Source: Vibrio mytili
GTDB taxonomy: Bacteria > Pseudomonadota > Gammaproteobacteria > Enterobacterales > Vibrionaceae
DNA length: 64,000 bases
Direction of reading: 5' to 3'
NCBI RefSeq assembly: GCF_000830505.1
Contig: NZ_JXOK01000008.1
Coordinates: 81,833 to 145,832, forward strand
The stretch's first letter is position 1; each line of letters opens with the position of its first letter. The notes beneath the pieces are model-generated. The model was given only the letters and a program-made list of their open reading frames with translations, did no database searches and was not told the origin of the DNA. A program made the translations under genes and the position numbers. Shown piece by piece: positions 42,312 to 52,372 of this stretch.

Positions 42312-43181
42312 ATGAATATATTACTTGCGATGATCCCTGCCTTTTTTTGGGGGACAACCTATGCCGTCACGCAGTTTACCGTACCAGATTGGCCACCCAT
42401 TTTACTTGGGGCACTGCGGGCGCTTCCGGCTGGTCTAATCTTGCTTGCAATAAAGCCGACCTTACCCAAAAAGCATGAATGGAAAGCACTATTTGCACTG
42501 GGCACCATCAACATCGCCTTTTTCTTTTGTCTTATTTTTGTGATGGCTCTCACCTTGCCCGCCGCAATTTCCGGTGTAGGAATGGTTTCGTTGCCCGTAT
42601 TCGCCATGCTCTATAGTTGGATTGTGTATAAACGCCAACCAACCGCGTTGCAAGCATGTCGAGGACTTGCCTTAGTCATACTTGCCTGGCTCTTATTTAA
42701 TCCGAAAACAATGACTCTCAATCCAGTTGGCTTGATCGCGATGTTTTCGGCCATCATGTGTATCGTGATTGGTAGTAGCGTAACCAAAGCGCTGGGAACA
42801 AGAATGCATTGGTGGACCGTGCTCACGTGGCAACTGCTCATTGGCGGTGTGTTACTTTCTATCTTATCCGGTATCTTAGCGAGTCTAAATCCTGATCCCT
42901 ATCTAAGCGCACTAAGCAATACTTCCGTCGTTAATATATTGGGGCTACTTTGGATCATCGTCCTTAACACAGCGTTAGGCTACACCATGTATGTGTGGTT
43001 GCTGCAAAGAATGTCGGTCGTTGACTTCACCTTTGGCAACATTATCAACCCAATTGCCGGTATTTTATCGGGATTGCTGCTCCTCGGTGAAACCTTTACC
43101 CCATTCCAATACAGCTTGATGTTAGGGATGATCGTGACTTCGCTTCTTCCTCAGATTGTGATGAAGTTTTCTAAATCATAG
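42312..43181 (+). CDS. EamA/DMT-family transporter
   Basis: 289 residues from the ATG at 42312; the frame is open further upstream to 42153 but runs through the marR start region. About ten hydrophobic helices in two EamA repeats: ILLAMIPAFFWGTTYAVTQFTV at the start and NTALGYTMYVWLLQRMSVVDFTFGNIINPIAGILSGLLLLGE in the second half. It probably exports a metabolite or drug; the divergent MarR regulator suggests inducible export. Substrate unknown. Confidence 0.88.
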   Translation: MNILLAMIPAFFWGTTYAVTQFTVPDWPPILLGALRALPAGLILLAIKPTLPKKHEWKALFALGTINIAFFFCLIFVMALTLPAAISGVGMVSLPVFAMLYSWIVYKRQPTALQACRGLALVILAWLLFNPKTMTLNPVGLIAMFSAIMCIVIGSSVTKALGTRMHWWTVLTWQLLIGGVLLSILSGILASLNPDPYLSALSNTSVVNILGLLWIIVLNTALGYTMYVWLLQRMSVVDFTFGNIINPIAGILSGLLLLGETFTPFQYSLMLGMIVTSLLPQIVMKFSKS

Positions 43182-43214
43182 CGAAAACTCATGATGTCAC
43201 ACGATACATAGAGA

Positions 43215-43252
43215 AAAGGGGAAGCGACCAATCGGTCACTTCCCCTTTCTTT
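43215..43252. terminator. Bidirectional terminator between eamA and gabD
   Basis: The arms AAAGGGGAAG (43215-43224) and CTTCCCCTTT (43239-43248) are extended inward by GACC/GGTC with one C-A mismatch. T and A runs flank both sides of this gap between convergent genes. Confidence 0.85.
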
Positions 43253-43296
43253 AGTCACGTCAAGTCGCGTATTAGGCTAACTCTCAAGTAACTTAT

Positions 43297-44724
43297 TTAA
43301 TTACCACCAAAGCAGAGATATTTTACGTCCATGTACTCATCGATACCTTGTTTTGCCCCTTCACGTCCGATACCGGACTGTTTAACCCCACCAAAAGGAG
43401 CCACTTCAGTAGAAATGAGGCCTTCATTAATACCTACCATTCCGTATTCAAGTGCCTCAGCAATCTTCCAAACCCGATGAATATTTTGGCTGTAGAAGTA
43501 AGAAGCAAGACCGTAGATGGTGTCGTTCGCCATTTCGATAAGCTGTTCATCGCTATCAAAGCGAATCACGGGGGCAACAGGGCCGAAGATTTCCTCAGAA
43601 ACAATCTTCATGTCGTGAGTGACATTTTTCAGCACCACAGGCTGCATGAACAGGCCATCCAGTTCTTTTATCTCAGACACTGGTTTAGCGCCTTGCTCTA
43701 TTGCGCCATCAATGAGAGCTTGAATACCTTGCTTTGCTGATTCGTTGATCACAGGACCAATATTCACGCCCTCTTCCAGACCATTGCCGACTTTAAGCTG
43801 TTGAACAGCCGCATCAAACTTAGCAACAAACTCGTCATATACTTTGTTATGTACGTAGAAACGGTTAGCACAGACACATGTTTGGCCTGCGTTGCGGAAT
43901 TTAGAAGCGATAGCACCTGTCACAGCCGCATCGATATCGGCATCATCAAATACAATAAACGGTGCGTTACCACCTAATTCCATTGATGTCCGTTTTATGT
44001 CACCCGCGCTTTGCTGCATCAGAACTCTACCAACCTGAGTAGAACCAGTGAAAGACAGCTTACGAATCAGTGGATGCGACGTAAAAATAGCACCAACTTG
44101 ACGTGAGCTTTCACCCAAAACGACTTGCAGCACATCGCGAGGAATCCCCGCTTGATAAGCGAGCTCTGCTACTGCAAATGCAGAAAAAGGGGTAGCTTCT
44201 GAAGGTTTAACAACAAAGCTGCAACCCGCAGCCAAAGCTGGGCCAGCTTTGCGCGTTATCATCGCAATGGGGAAATTCCAAGGCGTTATTGCACAAGCGA
44301 CTCCGATTGGTTGTTTGATAGTTACAATACGTTTATCCGCACTCGGTGCTGGAATAGTGTCACCATAAGTCCGTTTTGCTTCTTCAGCAAACCATTCGAT
44401 AAAACTTGCAGCGTAAAGTACTTCACCCTGAGCTTCTGCTAATGGCTTACCTTGCTCTAAGGTCATCAGACGGCCGAGATCTTCTTTATTCTCGATAATT
44501 AGTTGGTACCAACGATTGAGCATTTCAGAACGCGCTTTTGCTGGTCGTGCCGCCCACTCTTTTTGCGCAGCACTCGCGCGTTCGATACCATCATGAATGT
44601 CGTTCTCTGTTATGACTGGCGCATACCCAATAATCTCACCAGTTGCTGGATTGGTGACTGCTGTACCCTGCGCTTCACTCGCTACCATGAACGAAAGAAG
44701 ACTTCTATTTTTTATCTGTTCCAT
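43297..44724 (-). CDS. gabD: NAD(P)+-dependent succinate-semialdehyde dehydrogenase
   Basis: 475 residues of the aldehyde dehydrogenase superfamily. Cofactor region: ITPWNFPIAMITRKAGPALAAGC and FTGSTQVGR; catalytic Glu in MELGGNAPFIVFDDADID; catalytic Cys in RNAGQTCVCANRFYV. The overall match (SEATPFSAFAVAELAYQAGIP, GLISTEVAPFGGVKQSGIGREG) is to GabD. It oxidises succinate semialdehyde to succinate, the last step of GABA use. No gabT or gabP neighbours, so the symbol follows family resemblance. AAGGAATAACC precedes the ATG. Confidence 0.88.
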   Translation of the reverse strand: MEQIKNRSLLSFMVASEAQGTAVTNPATGEIIGYAPVITENDIHDGIERASAAQKEWAARPAKARSEMLNRWYQLIIENKEDLGRLMTLEQGKPLAEAQGEVLYAASFIEWFAEEAKRTYGDTIPAPSADKRIVTIKQPIGVACAITPWNFPIAMITRKAGPALAAGCSFVVKPSEATPFSAFAVAELAYQAGIPRDVLQVVLGESSRQVGAIFTSHPLIRKLSFTGSTQVGRVLMQQSAGDIKRTSMELGGNAPFIVFDDADIDAAVTGAIASKFRNAGQTCVCANRFYVHNKVYDEFVAKFDAAVQQLKVGNGLEEGVNIGPVINESAKQGIQALIDGAIEQGAKPVSEIKELDGLFMQPVVLKNVTHDMKIVSEEIFGPVAPVIRFDSDEQLIEMANDTIYGLASYFYSQNIHRVWKIAEALEYGMVGINEGLISTEVAPFGGVKQSGIGREGAKQGIDEYMDVKYLCFGGN

Positions 44725-45008
44725 GGTTATTCCTTTTCACCGCCTTTCAAAAGCCACATCCATTAAAGGTATCGTGGTGTAATACCAATCGTAGTAAATA
44801 ACTGGTCATTCTAGCTTGTTAAAATACTCGATGACTTCGTTACAATTTTTGATTGTAGAATAACTACTTATCAAAAAGTTGCGCCTTGTTCTCAAGCATT
44901 TTTCCTGCGCTATTTCTGATCACTTATTTACTGTGATTGGTATAATGTGTACTTTCACCATAGGCATGAATCTATTCGTCTTCAAGAACTGCCGGAACTC
45001 GGTATTAA

Positions 45009-45689
45009 TCAGCGAAAAATCGTTTGATACTCTCCGGAAGTTTTATCAACGATATGTTGCTCTCGCATTGGTTCCATTTCACCGTCATTCAATTCATCAG
45101 TCCAGTGACCCTTATAATTGTTTACACACGTCACAGAGCTTCCACTGTCCCAAGAGTCGTGGACTGAGATGTCAGTAATGGTCATTCCATGCGTCTTCAA
45201 AATGTCTGCATACCTAGCGCCAAAATCAAGGCAGAACTGAATTTGCTTATCTTTAGCAGATTCACGTTTCGTGCTGACTGGTTGCTGTTGTTTTACTTGT
45301 TCCAAATCTTGTAGTCTTTGTTCTTCAGCCGAAATTTTATCGATAAGCTGTTGAAACACAGATTTTTTACTCGCACTGTTAAATTTATCATATAGATAGA
45401 TTTCAGAACTCTCATCGTAAGCGATGGCGTATCCGGTATCAGACGCACCCTCAATGCTGCATGTTAATACACCATTTTTAAAATCTTCAGCTGCGACTGG
45501 CGGTTGATTTGAAATTAGTGAAGAGATGGAAAGCGCTGGTTTAAAGTCGTTATCTTGAGTCACGACGAGTCCTGCAAGAGCCTGACATTTTGCTATGTGT
45601 GCGTCGGATAAGACGGGATTATTGGTAGGTGATGTCACACATGCAGATAGCCCCATCAACGCGACTACCAAGGAGATAGCTTTCTTCAT
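45009..45689 (-). CDS. Predicted lipoprotein of unknown function
   Basis: 226 residues. A signal peptide with lipobox GLSAC is followed by a Gln-rich middle (EEQRLQDLEQVKQQQPVSTK) and a C-terminal domain with three Cys (QFCLDFGARYADI, VTCVNNYKGHW and the upstream TCSIEG). No family recognised. It should be anchored to the outer membrane. It stands alone, with no recognised partners nearby. Confidence 0.75.
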   Translation of the reverse strand: MKKAISLVVALMGLSACVTSPTNNPVLSDAHIAKCQALAGLVVTQDNDFKPALSISSLISNQPPVAAEDFKNGVLTCSIEGASDTGYAIAYDESSEIYLYDKFNSASKKSVFQQLIDKISAEEQRLQDLEQVKQQQPVSTKRESAKDKQIQFCLDFGARYADILKTHGMTITDISVHDSWDSGSSVTCVNNYKGHWTDELNDGEMEPMREQHIVDKTSGEYQTIFR

Positions 45690-46302
45690 ATATTATCTTT
45701 ACTCGCACAAAAGTTGAAACCGAAACTCTGAGTCATTCTATCAGTCACTTATCATTCTAATTAAGTTTCGATTGCAATGACATGCATGGATGTTTACCGC
45801 ATAAGTCTCGCGATAATAAATATAGCTGTAGCATATCATACTTACTTGCACTTTCGGGACCACGCCGAGGGTAATTTATTATCGTTCGCGCTTAGCAGTT
45901 GAGTTCGGGCCTCACTAATCCCCTTTCAAAATGGTTACAAGCAATGACACAACAGAGAACTAGCAATATTCTAGGCCGAAAAATCAAAGTACCCTTCACA
46001 TGAGTTTAACTAATTTCATGATTGCTTTGATTACTGGGAACTTGAAAAGGTCTTAACCTACTTACCCGACGTGAGTCGTATTAAAGGAGTTATAAGGATT
46101 GGTAGCGCTTGGGGATACTTCAACCGAATTAAAGACGAGCACGACTTGGATAAAGTTGCCTATCGACGAGATACTCGCATCGAAATTATCAGCGAACGAG
46201 ACTTAGATCGGTCACGAATAGAGAAAGATATCTTAGCCTGTCGGACTCATTAATACACTTAAGTAAAAATCCGCCCCAAAAGGCGGATTTTTGTTTCTTC
46301 CA
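45690..46302. other. Long intergenic region with a weak small frame
   Basis: About 610 bases without a firm gene. A 60-codon GTG-started frame at 46071-46253 (SRIKGVIRIGSAWGYFNRIKDEHDLDKVAY) lacks a ribosome-binding site and may be a fragment of an older gene. A terminator lies at 46266. No repeat, RNA or mobile-element end was identified. Confidence 0.45.
46266..46293. terminator. Terminator of the BCCT transporter gene
   Basis: The arms AAAATCCGCC (46266-46275) and GGCGGATTTT (46282-46291) enclose CCAAAA, with A- and T-runs outside. It lies just beyond the BCCT stop and can also terminate from the other side. Confidence 0.88.
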
Positions 46303-47957
46303 TTATTTGTTAGCTTTCGCCGTGCTCTTGCCCCTTGGCTCACTCATTAGACCCAAAATCAGCGAGAAGGTTGCGATCAATAGGACAATGGTAAATGGGA
46401 AACCTGTCGTCACCGCCATTGCTTGAGCAGCAGCTAAACCACCACCCAACAGTAATGCAATCGCAACTAAGCCTTCAAACGTACACCAGAATACACGCTG
46501 CGGAGTTGGTGCATCGACTTTACCACCAGCCGCAATCGTGTCGATAACTAACGACCCAGAGTCAGATGACGTGATAAAGAAGACAACAACCAGGATGATA
46601 CCAACAAACGATGTGATTTCGTGCAGCGGCAGTACTTCTAGCATTTCAAACAGTTTGAGTGGTAGCTCTGCATCTTTAACGGCTTCATAACCATCATTAA
46701 CAAACTGGCTGATTGCTGTACCGCCAAACGCCGTCATCCAGAACACACATACCGTTGATGGAACGATCAGTACACAGAAAATAAATTCACGTACTGTACG
46801 ACCACGAGATACACGTGCGATGAACATACCAACGAATGGGGACCATGAAATCCACCATGCCCAGTAGAATGACGTCCAGCCTTGAGAGTAGTTGATGTCT
46901 TCACGATTAAATGGCATCGACAGCGCTGGGAAGTTTTCAGCATAAGATAAGAGATTATCGAAGAAGCCAGTTAAGATTGCGATGGTTGGTCCAACTATCA
47001 CGATAAAAAACAACAACACTGCTGCTAATACCATGTTGATTTCAGAAAGACGTTTAACGCCCCCGTCAAGCCCTGCAAGCACGGATATCAACGCAAAAGC
47101 AGTAATAACGATAATCAAAATAATCTGAGTGGTATCGTTAAACGGAACATCGAATAGAAAGTTTAAACCCGTCGCTGCTTGCGAAGCACCGTAACCGAGC
47201 GATGTGGCCAAACCAAATACGGTCGCAACCACAGCTAGGATATCGATGATATGTCCTGGCCATCCCCATATACGCTCACCGAACACTGGATAAAATACCG
47301 AGCGCATGGTTAAAGGCAAACCTTTATTAAACGAAAAGATTGCCAGCCCCAAAGCTAACAAGGCGTAAATCGCCCAAGGATGCAAAGCCCAATGGTAAAT
47401 GGTTGCTGCCATACCCAATGATTGAGCCGCTTCAACATCGCCCATCGCTCCCGCTAAGGGTGCCCAGTCTGTGCGCACACCATTCTCAACGACGGTCCCG
47501 CCAAGCGCGGTACTAAAGTGAGACATTGGCTCAGATACGCCGAAGAATACTAGACCAATACCCATACCCGCGGCGAAAAGCATTGCTAACCAACCAGCAT
47601 AACTATAGTCGGGTAACGCTTCCGTACCGCCTATTCTGACCTTACCCAAAGGAGAAATCGCGAGTCCTAGACATACCACGACAAAAATGTTTCCGGAAAG
47701 GATGAAAAACCAGTCAAGACTGGAAGTTAGCCAAGAACGCATGTGAACAAAAAGAGGCTCAACTTGCTCTCTAAAAATCAAGGTAGCAAAGACGAAAATC
47801 ACAATTGCTAACCCCGAAATAACAAACACACGGTTATGTATGTCTAGCCCAAAAGGCCCTACGGACAATACGACATTGTCTGCCCGACTTGGTAATCGGT
47901 ATCTATGGGGTTGGCTTTCCCACTGTGCTTGGGAATACCGCCATTATCACTGCTCAT
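46303..47957 (-). CDS. BCCT-family betaine/choline/carnitine transporter, frameshifted near the N terminus
   Basis: The main frame (46303-47868) holds almost all of the protein: twelve hydrophobic helices and BCCT motifs such as MGIGLVFFGVSEPMSHF, the Trp-rich SFYWAWWISWSPFVGMFIARVSRGRTVREF and SSDSGSLVIDTIAAGG. Its only possible start there is a TTG. An ATG at 47957 with GGAG six bases upstream opens another frame, MSSDNGGIPKHSGKANPIDTDYQVGQ, that meets the main frame if one base is missing near 47880. The joined protein is about 551 residues, normal for BCCT. It imports compatible solutes with Na+ or H+. Disrupted as sequenced. Confidence 0.88.
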
Positions 47958-48266
47958 TTAAGGCTCCTATTGTTTTTGACATACTCAATAAGGTCGTAAA
48001 GACACCAATTAAGTACTTGTTATCATTAACTAGTATAAATCCTAATTGGTATGAAACGCCACTGGTGCACTAAAATCTATGCGCAACTTTTTGTGAACCC
48101 TATAAATTGATGTTGATTGTTTAGCCTTGGTGTTTGCAACAATTCCAATCCGCTTTTTCTGGTTCACAATCAAAAAAGTTAGCGATCAAAGCTTGGCATC
48201 TATCCCTTCCATCCTTTAGATAACTTACTTTTCACTGCTTATGGTTCTGTTCACGTTTTGCCCCCT
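47958..48266. other. Gap between the adhesin operon and the BCCT gene
   Basis: About 309 bases on the way from the last adhesin-operon gene to the BCCT start. It should hold the operon terminator and the BCCT promoter, but no clear hairpin with a T-tail was seen. Confidence 0.45.
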
Positions 48267-49127
48267 TTATTTGTAACCATGAAGGATACTGGCTGGCTTC
48301 AAACCTAACGTTACTTGATTTCTCTCAAGTAACGTAACTGGCAAAGAAATATAGCCATTGTCTCTGATTTCGCTCTCATTTTGCTCCGATGTCACCAGTT
48401 TTAACAACTTGGTATTGTGCAACCCCTCTGTTGCAGTTGTGACATTGTCCAGATACAAATAGTAGAGATTAGAAAATGGGTATCTGCCCGAATATATATT
48501 CTCAGCTGTTGGCGCAAATGCCTTATTACCGCTGGTTTGAACAGACAGTGTTTTATATTCGTCCCAATTCCCAGAATATACCGCCTCAGCGTACTTGATG
48601 TACGCTTTTGCCGACTTATCGCTATCGAGTTTCCCTTTTAGTGCTTGCCTGTCTAAAAAATCCATCGTGTTTTCACAACGGCTTAGGCTGGAAACATTAT
48701 CAGTTATCACGGTGTTTTTTAACGCATGCAGATTAGAGATGCAGTACAGGCTCCTAGTTGCGTCATTCTGAAAGCTGATGGTTTCAGCCACACTGTCACT
48801 GTGACTCACTAAGACCCCAGCATCAGCCATAAAGAACAGCCGAACCGGCCTGTATCCCTTGGCAATATAAAACTGAGATATCTCTTCATCTGTCCACTTT
48901 CTGGACATAATTGCAACCTGCATATTTCCCTTAATCATATCTGCGGGAATCGAATCACTAACAACATAGCTTAAGGGATCATTTGAGTGTTGAGTTAAAT
49001 CTTCAACAATAGGAACCAACGACGACTCCACACCTACTAACATTCGATCGCTTTGCTCATCTTGAGCTGCAAACGTAACATGGGGAGCAAGCAGAAGTGT
49101 TAATAATACCAAGCGCTTAATTTCCAT
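48267..49127 (-). CDS. PstS-like periplasmic substrate-binding-type protein in the adhesin operon
   Basis: 286 residues with a signal peptide ending near HVTFAAQDE. The body resembles phosphate-binding (PstS-like) type II binding proteins, for example MLVGVESSLVPIVEDL near the start, the MKGN/AIMSRKWTDEEI region and YPFSNLYYLYLDN, which matches the PstS YPLSRPLYIY-type motif. It overlaps the OmpA-like gene by 11 bases and is last in the adhesin operon. A role in surface anchoring or sensing is possible; phosphate binding is not shown. Confidence 0.72.
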   Translation of the reverse strand: MEIKRLVLLTLLLAPHVTFAAQDEQSDRMLVGVESSLVPIVEDLTQHSNDPLSYVVSDSIPADMIKGNMQVAIMSRKWTDEEISQFYIAKGYRPVRLFFMADAGVLVSHSDSVAETISFQNDATRSLYCISNLHALKNTVITDNVSSLSRCENTMDFLDRQALKGKLDSDKSAKAYIKYAEAVYSGNWDEYKTLSVQTSGNKAFAPTAENIYSGRYPFSNLYYLYLDNVTTATEGLHNTKLLKLVTSEQNESEIRDNGYISLPVTLLERNQVTLGLKPASILHGYK

Positions 49128-49743
49128 CGTTGACCTCCACTTTTGAGTTTGATGTGAGCGAGGTGTCCGAGCTAAAAATAGTCCAACGAGGCTTAGTACC
49201 TTTCGTCTGAACTTCGATAACGGCTATCGCTCTTCTTTTGCGCGCTTGTAGCTGATTAGTCAGCGATGTGTGTTGACTAAACTCCTGCTCTTCTATACGT
49301 GCGGGATCAACCCCTTTTTCTACCAATCGCTGTCTCACTTCGCGCGTTCTTCGCTTCGCTAAGGCGATATTGTAATTGAGTGATGCTTCCGGACTGGTGT
49401 CACCGACTAAGATAACCTTAGAGTCGGGATTTTCTTTTAGCAAGGTAACCACTTCAGTTAATGGGCGTTCATGCTCTGGCTTAATCGCGTATTTATCCAT
49501 TTCAAAGAAAAAGCTGACAAGATCAACATCTGGATTTTGATACCAGTGTGCACATCCCTGACTATCCACTGCCGCTTTGTTAGGCGTATTCGCACAGACA
49601 TCTCTTTGATTAATCACACCATCCCCATCCGCATCTCGTAAGTCATCAAATTGATAACGGGTCACCTGAGTATTGATTTGTTCCGCACATCCAATCATGA
49701 GAAAGAGAGGAAGAACCGTAATAATAGCGATCTTAGTCATCAT
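49117..49743 (-). CDS. OmpA-family lipoprotein with a calcium-loop repeat
   Basis: 208 residues. Lipobox MIGCAEQ, then a thrombospondin-type-3-like loop DADGDGVINQRDVCANTPNKA, then an OmpA C-terminal peptidoglycan-binding domain (FEMDKYAIKPEHERPLTEVVTLLKENPDSKVILVGDTSPEAS, NIALAKRRTREVRQRLV). It should tether the outer membrane to peptidoglycan, perhaps anchoring the secretion channel or the adhesin. It overlaps the TolC gene by 11 bases. Confidence 0.85.
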   Translation of the reverse strand: MMTKIAIITVLPLFLMIGCAEQINTQVTRYQFDDLRDADGDGVINQRDVCANTPNKAAVDSQGCAHWYQNPDVDLVSFFFEMDKYAIKPEHERPLTEVVTLLKENPDSKVILVGDTSPEASLNYNIALAKRRTREVRQRLVEKGVDPARIEEQEFSQHTSLTNQLQARKRRAIAVIEVQTKGTKPRWTIFSSDTSLTSNSKVEVNDGN

Positions 49744-51046
49744 TTTTTCCCTTCCATTCTTCTGGATAATCGACTCTTAATGCATACGTAAGCGTTCCCA
49801 TAGCGTTAAACAATCGATAGGCGGCATAGGTACGGTCGTATTTAGTTTTTAAGTAATTTCGTCGTGCCACAAACGTCTCAACTTTTGCATCAAGAACATC
49901 AAGCAAGCTACGCCGTCCAACATTGAACTGTTGTATGTACCCAAGTTCTGTCACTTTTGCGGCATCAACGTTGACTTTCAACACATCCAATTGTTGCTGA
50001 AGTAAATCATGTGCGTTCCACGCAAGTTGCACGCCCTCACTCGCGTCCAATTCAGCGCTGGCTCTCACCGCCCTTGCCTCTTCAACTCGCCACGCAGAAG
50101 ACTCAACACGGGAGTTGGTGGAAAAGCCATTGAAAATATCGTAGTTAAGAGACAACATCACTCTCGCGTCTTCGTTAATACCTTCTATGTTGTCAACATT
50201 GTCGGTTTTACTCGCAGAGAGCTCTAACTTTAACTCTGGGTAATATCCCCCTTTTTCACGATCAACTTCTTTTCTTGCGGCTTCGAGATCCTTCATCGAA
50301 GACTTTATCGTCGGGTGATTTTTAATTGCGTACGATCTTGCCTCATCGAGCGTAGAGGGGATCAATTCATCAGGAAAAACTGGCTCGATAAGATCTTTTG
50401 GTGATTGCCCGACTAAACGTAGAAATTTCGTTTTTGCATCATAGAGGTTATTTTGCGATGCGATAACTGAAGATTGCGTTGTCGCTACCCGCGCAGAAAC
50501 TTGTGCAAGATCCGAGTTACTGGTTAACCCTTTCTCCTTCTTATCTAGGATAAAGCGGTATATTTCATTGTGCTCACGAAGGTTGCGTTCCGTTAAACTG
50601 AGCAACTCCGTCGCATGCAGTACGTCAATATATGCTTTCACCGTGTCGAGGGCGACGTTTTCTGCTGCGGAAAGTAAGCTCAAACGCTCTGCATCGGCCT
50701 CAAAAGATAACCTATCCACATCAGAGCTCGTTCTAAATCCATCGAAAAGTAGCTGCGATATTTTTACGCCCATCTCGGTTCTATCGAGTATTCTGTCTTC
50801 GCTATCGATATAATTACCATTGTTATACCGAGTCCCTTCGTACCCTGCAGCCGCATAAACGTTAACCTGTGGTAAAAAAGCACCACTCACCGCACTTTGA
50901 TCCTTAACCATCGACTGATAACGCGAGTACCTTGAGACTAACAGCGGTGAGTTGTCTAACGACTGCGCGACCGACTCCTCCAAAGTCATCGCTTTTAACG
51001 GCGACGACAGCAGTAAAAAAGCCATAATCGTTATTCTAAGATGCAT
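49733..51046 (-). CDS. TolC-family outer-membrane channel for type I secretion
   Basis: 437 residues. A signal peptide ends near SPLKAMTLEES. The alternating coiled-coil/beta pattern of TolC is visible, with the repeats LFDGFRTSSDVDRL and YDIFNGFSTNSRVESS and a QFNVGRRSLLDVLDAKVE motif typical of AggA/LapE-type channels. It forms the outer-membrane exit duct for the giant adhesin with the HlyD-like and ABC proteins upstream. It is 16 bases from the HlyD gene. Confidence 0.92.
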   Translation of the reverse strand: MHLRITIMAFLLLSSPLKAMTLEESVAQSLDNSPLLVSRYSRYQSMVKDQSAVSGAFLPQVNVYAAAGYEGTRYNNGNYIDSEDRILDRTEMGVKISQLLFDGFRTSSDVDRLSFEADAERLSLLSAAENVALDTVKAYIDVLHATELLSLTERNLREHNEIYRFILDKKEKGLTSNSDLAQVSARVATTQSSVIASQNNLYDAKTKFLRLVGQSPKDLIEPVFPDELIPSTLDEARSYAIKNHPTIKSSMKDLEAARKEVDREKGGYYPELKLELSASKTDNVDNIEGINEDARVMLSLNYDIFNGFSTNSRVESSAWRVEEARAVRASAELDASEGVQLAWNAHDLLQQQLDVLKVNVDAAKVTELGYIQQFNVGRRSLLDVLDAKVETFVARRNYLKTKYDRTYAAYRLFNAMGTLTYALRVDYPEEWKGKNDD

Positions 51047-51061
51047 GACATATCCTTATAT

Positions 51062-52372
51062 TTATCGCTCTCTCAGAGCATTTTCTTTAGCGCGTAAGAT
51101 AGGTTTTAACCAATAATTAAGAACCGTTTTTTCTCCAGTCATAATATCGACGACGACTTGCATCCCCGGAATGATCGAAAACTTGTCTTCACCTTCAAAC
51201 GTTATGTTTGCGCGATAGTAGGCCTTACCATCTTCAGTCTGGAGAGCATCCGCACTGACATAGCTGACTTTTCCTTTTAAGCCTCCATAAATAACAAAGT
51301 CATACGCTGAAAACTTAACGGTGGCATCCAGTCCCTTTTTTATAAACGCAATGTTTTGGGGCGAAATTCGAGCCTCTACGATCAGTGCACTGTTTCGAGG
51401 CACGATTTCCATTATCGGTTCACCCGGCTTGACGACACCACCAATCGTTCTTAGAAAGACGTCTTTAATCGTGCCATCTACGGGTGACAACATTTGAGTT
51501 CGATTTAATTGGTCAGCAATCGCGTATCGACTCTCATTCAACTGGGCCAACCTCGATATGACTTCGTTTAGTTGACCTTGAGACTCGGCACGAAACGACA
51601 GTGCCAGACTCCGATAATCAGCAATCGACTCTGAATATACTGCCTTCTGCTTTTGAGCCGCCGCCTGAGAACTGGCAATGTCACCTTCAAGCTTAATCAA
51701 ATCCCGGTTTAACTTGAGCAATTCCACTTCAGCTACGGCCCCGCTAGCCACTACTTCTCGCAACATGTTCCGTTCTTTCGCGACAATCGCACGACTACTT
51801 TTTAAGGTTCTTATCGTGTTAAGCGTATCAGCGTAAGCTTGAGCCTGCTGCTCAATGCGCAGCTTGGCTTCTTCTAACTCCGACTCCAACTCACCCACTC
51901 GTTCAAGGTAGTTTGCTTTGGCATTCAGGTAGGCGAAGTGGCTTTTATCCGTCAATTCGAAGTCTTGTGGCTCAATCACAACTTGATCCTTCCAATCTAG
52001 CTCAGAGCCTTTCACTTTTACCGTTTGTAGTTCTGCTTGTAAGCGTTGCTTTTGTGCTAACAACGACTCGACTTGCTCAGTCGTTTCGGAGTAGTTCGAT
52101 TTAAATCGAGTGTCATCTAAAACCGCAATGATTTGACCTTGTTTAACGGCTTCACCTGGGGACACCAACAGTTCTTTTAATATGCCCCCTTCAAGGCTTT
52201 GAATGGTTTGAACAGAAAGCGTAGGAACCACTTTTCCCTCACCCACCACAACCTCATCCAATTTCGCCCAAGACGCCCACACAATCACACAAACAACCAG
52301 CGTCAACGATAACCAAATCAGTGTACGAGAACGATAGGCAAGGTGTGCGTTGCTCCAACGAACTCCACTCAT
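51062..52372 (-). CDS. HlyD/LapC-type membrane fusion protein
   Basis: 436 residues. One N-terminal transmembrane helix (LIWLSLTLVVCVIVWASWAKLDEVVVGEGKVVP) is followed by a lipoyl-like segment LEGGILKELLVSPGEAVKQGQIIA, a long coiled-coil, and the HlyD C-terminal beta domain (VDGTIKDVFLRTIGGVVKPGEPIMEIVPRN). It bridges the inner-membrane ABC ATPase and the TolC-like channel. It overlaps the ABC gene by four bases. Confidence 0.94.
   Translation of the reverse strand: MSGVRWSNAHLAYRSRTLIWLSLTLVVCVIVWASWAKLDEVVVGEGKVVPTLSVQTIQSLEGGILKELLVSPGEAVKQGQIIAVLDDTRFKSNYSETTEQVESLLAQKQRLQAELQTVKVKGSELDWKDQVVIEPQDFELTDKSHFAYLNAKANYLERVGELESELEEAKLRIEQQAQAYADTLNTIRTLKSSRAIVAKERNMLREVVASGAVAEVELLKLNRDLIKLEGDIASSQAAAQKQKAVYSESIADYRSLALSFRAESQGQLNEVISRLAQLNESRYAIADQLNRTQMLSPVDGTIKDVFLRTIGGVVKPGEPIMEIVPRNSALIVEARISPQNIAFIKKGLDATVKFSAYDFVIYGGLKGKVSYVSADALQTEDGKAYYRANITFEGEDKFSIIPGMQVVVDIMTGEKTVLNYWLKPILRAKENALRER

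Noticed and set aside
46071..46253. 60-codon frame in the long gap before the BCCT gene
   Set aside because: No ribosome-binding site or recognised motif; kept only as a possible fragment within the intergenic entry.
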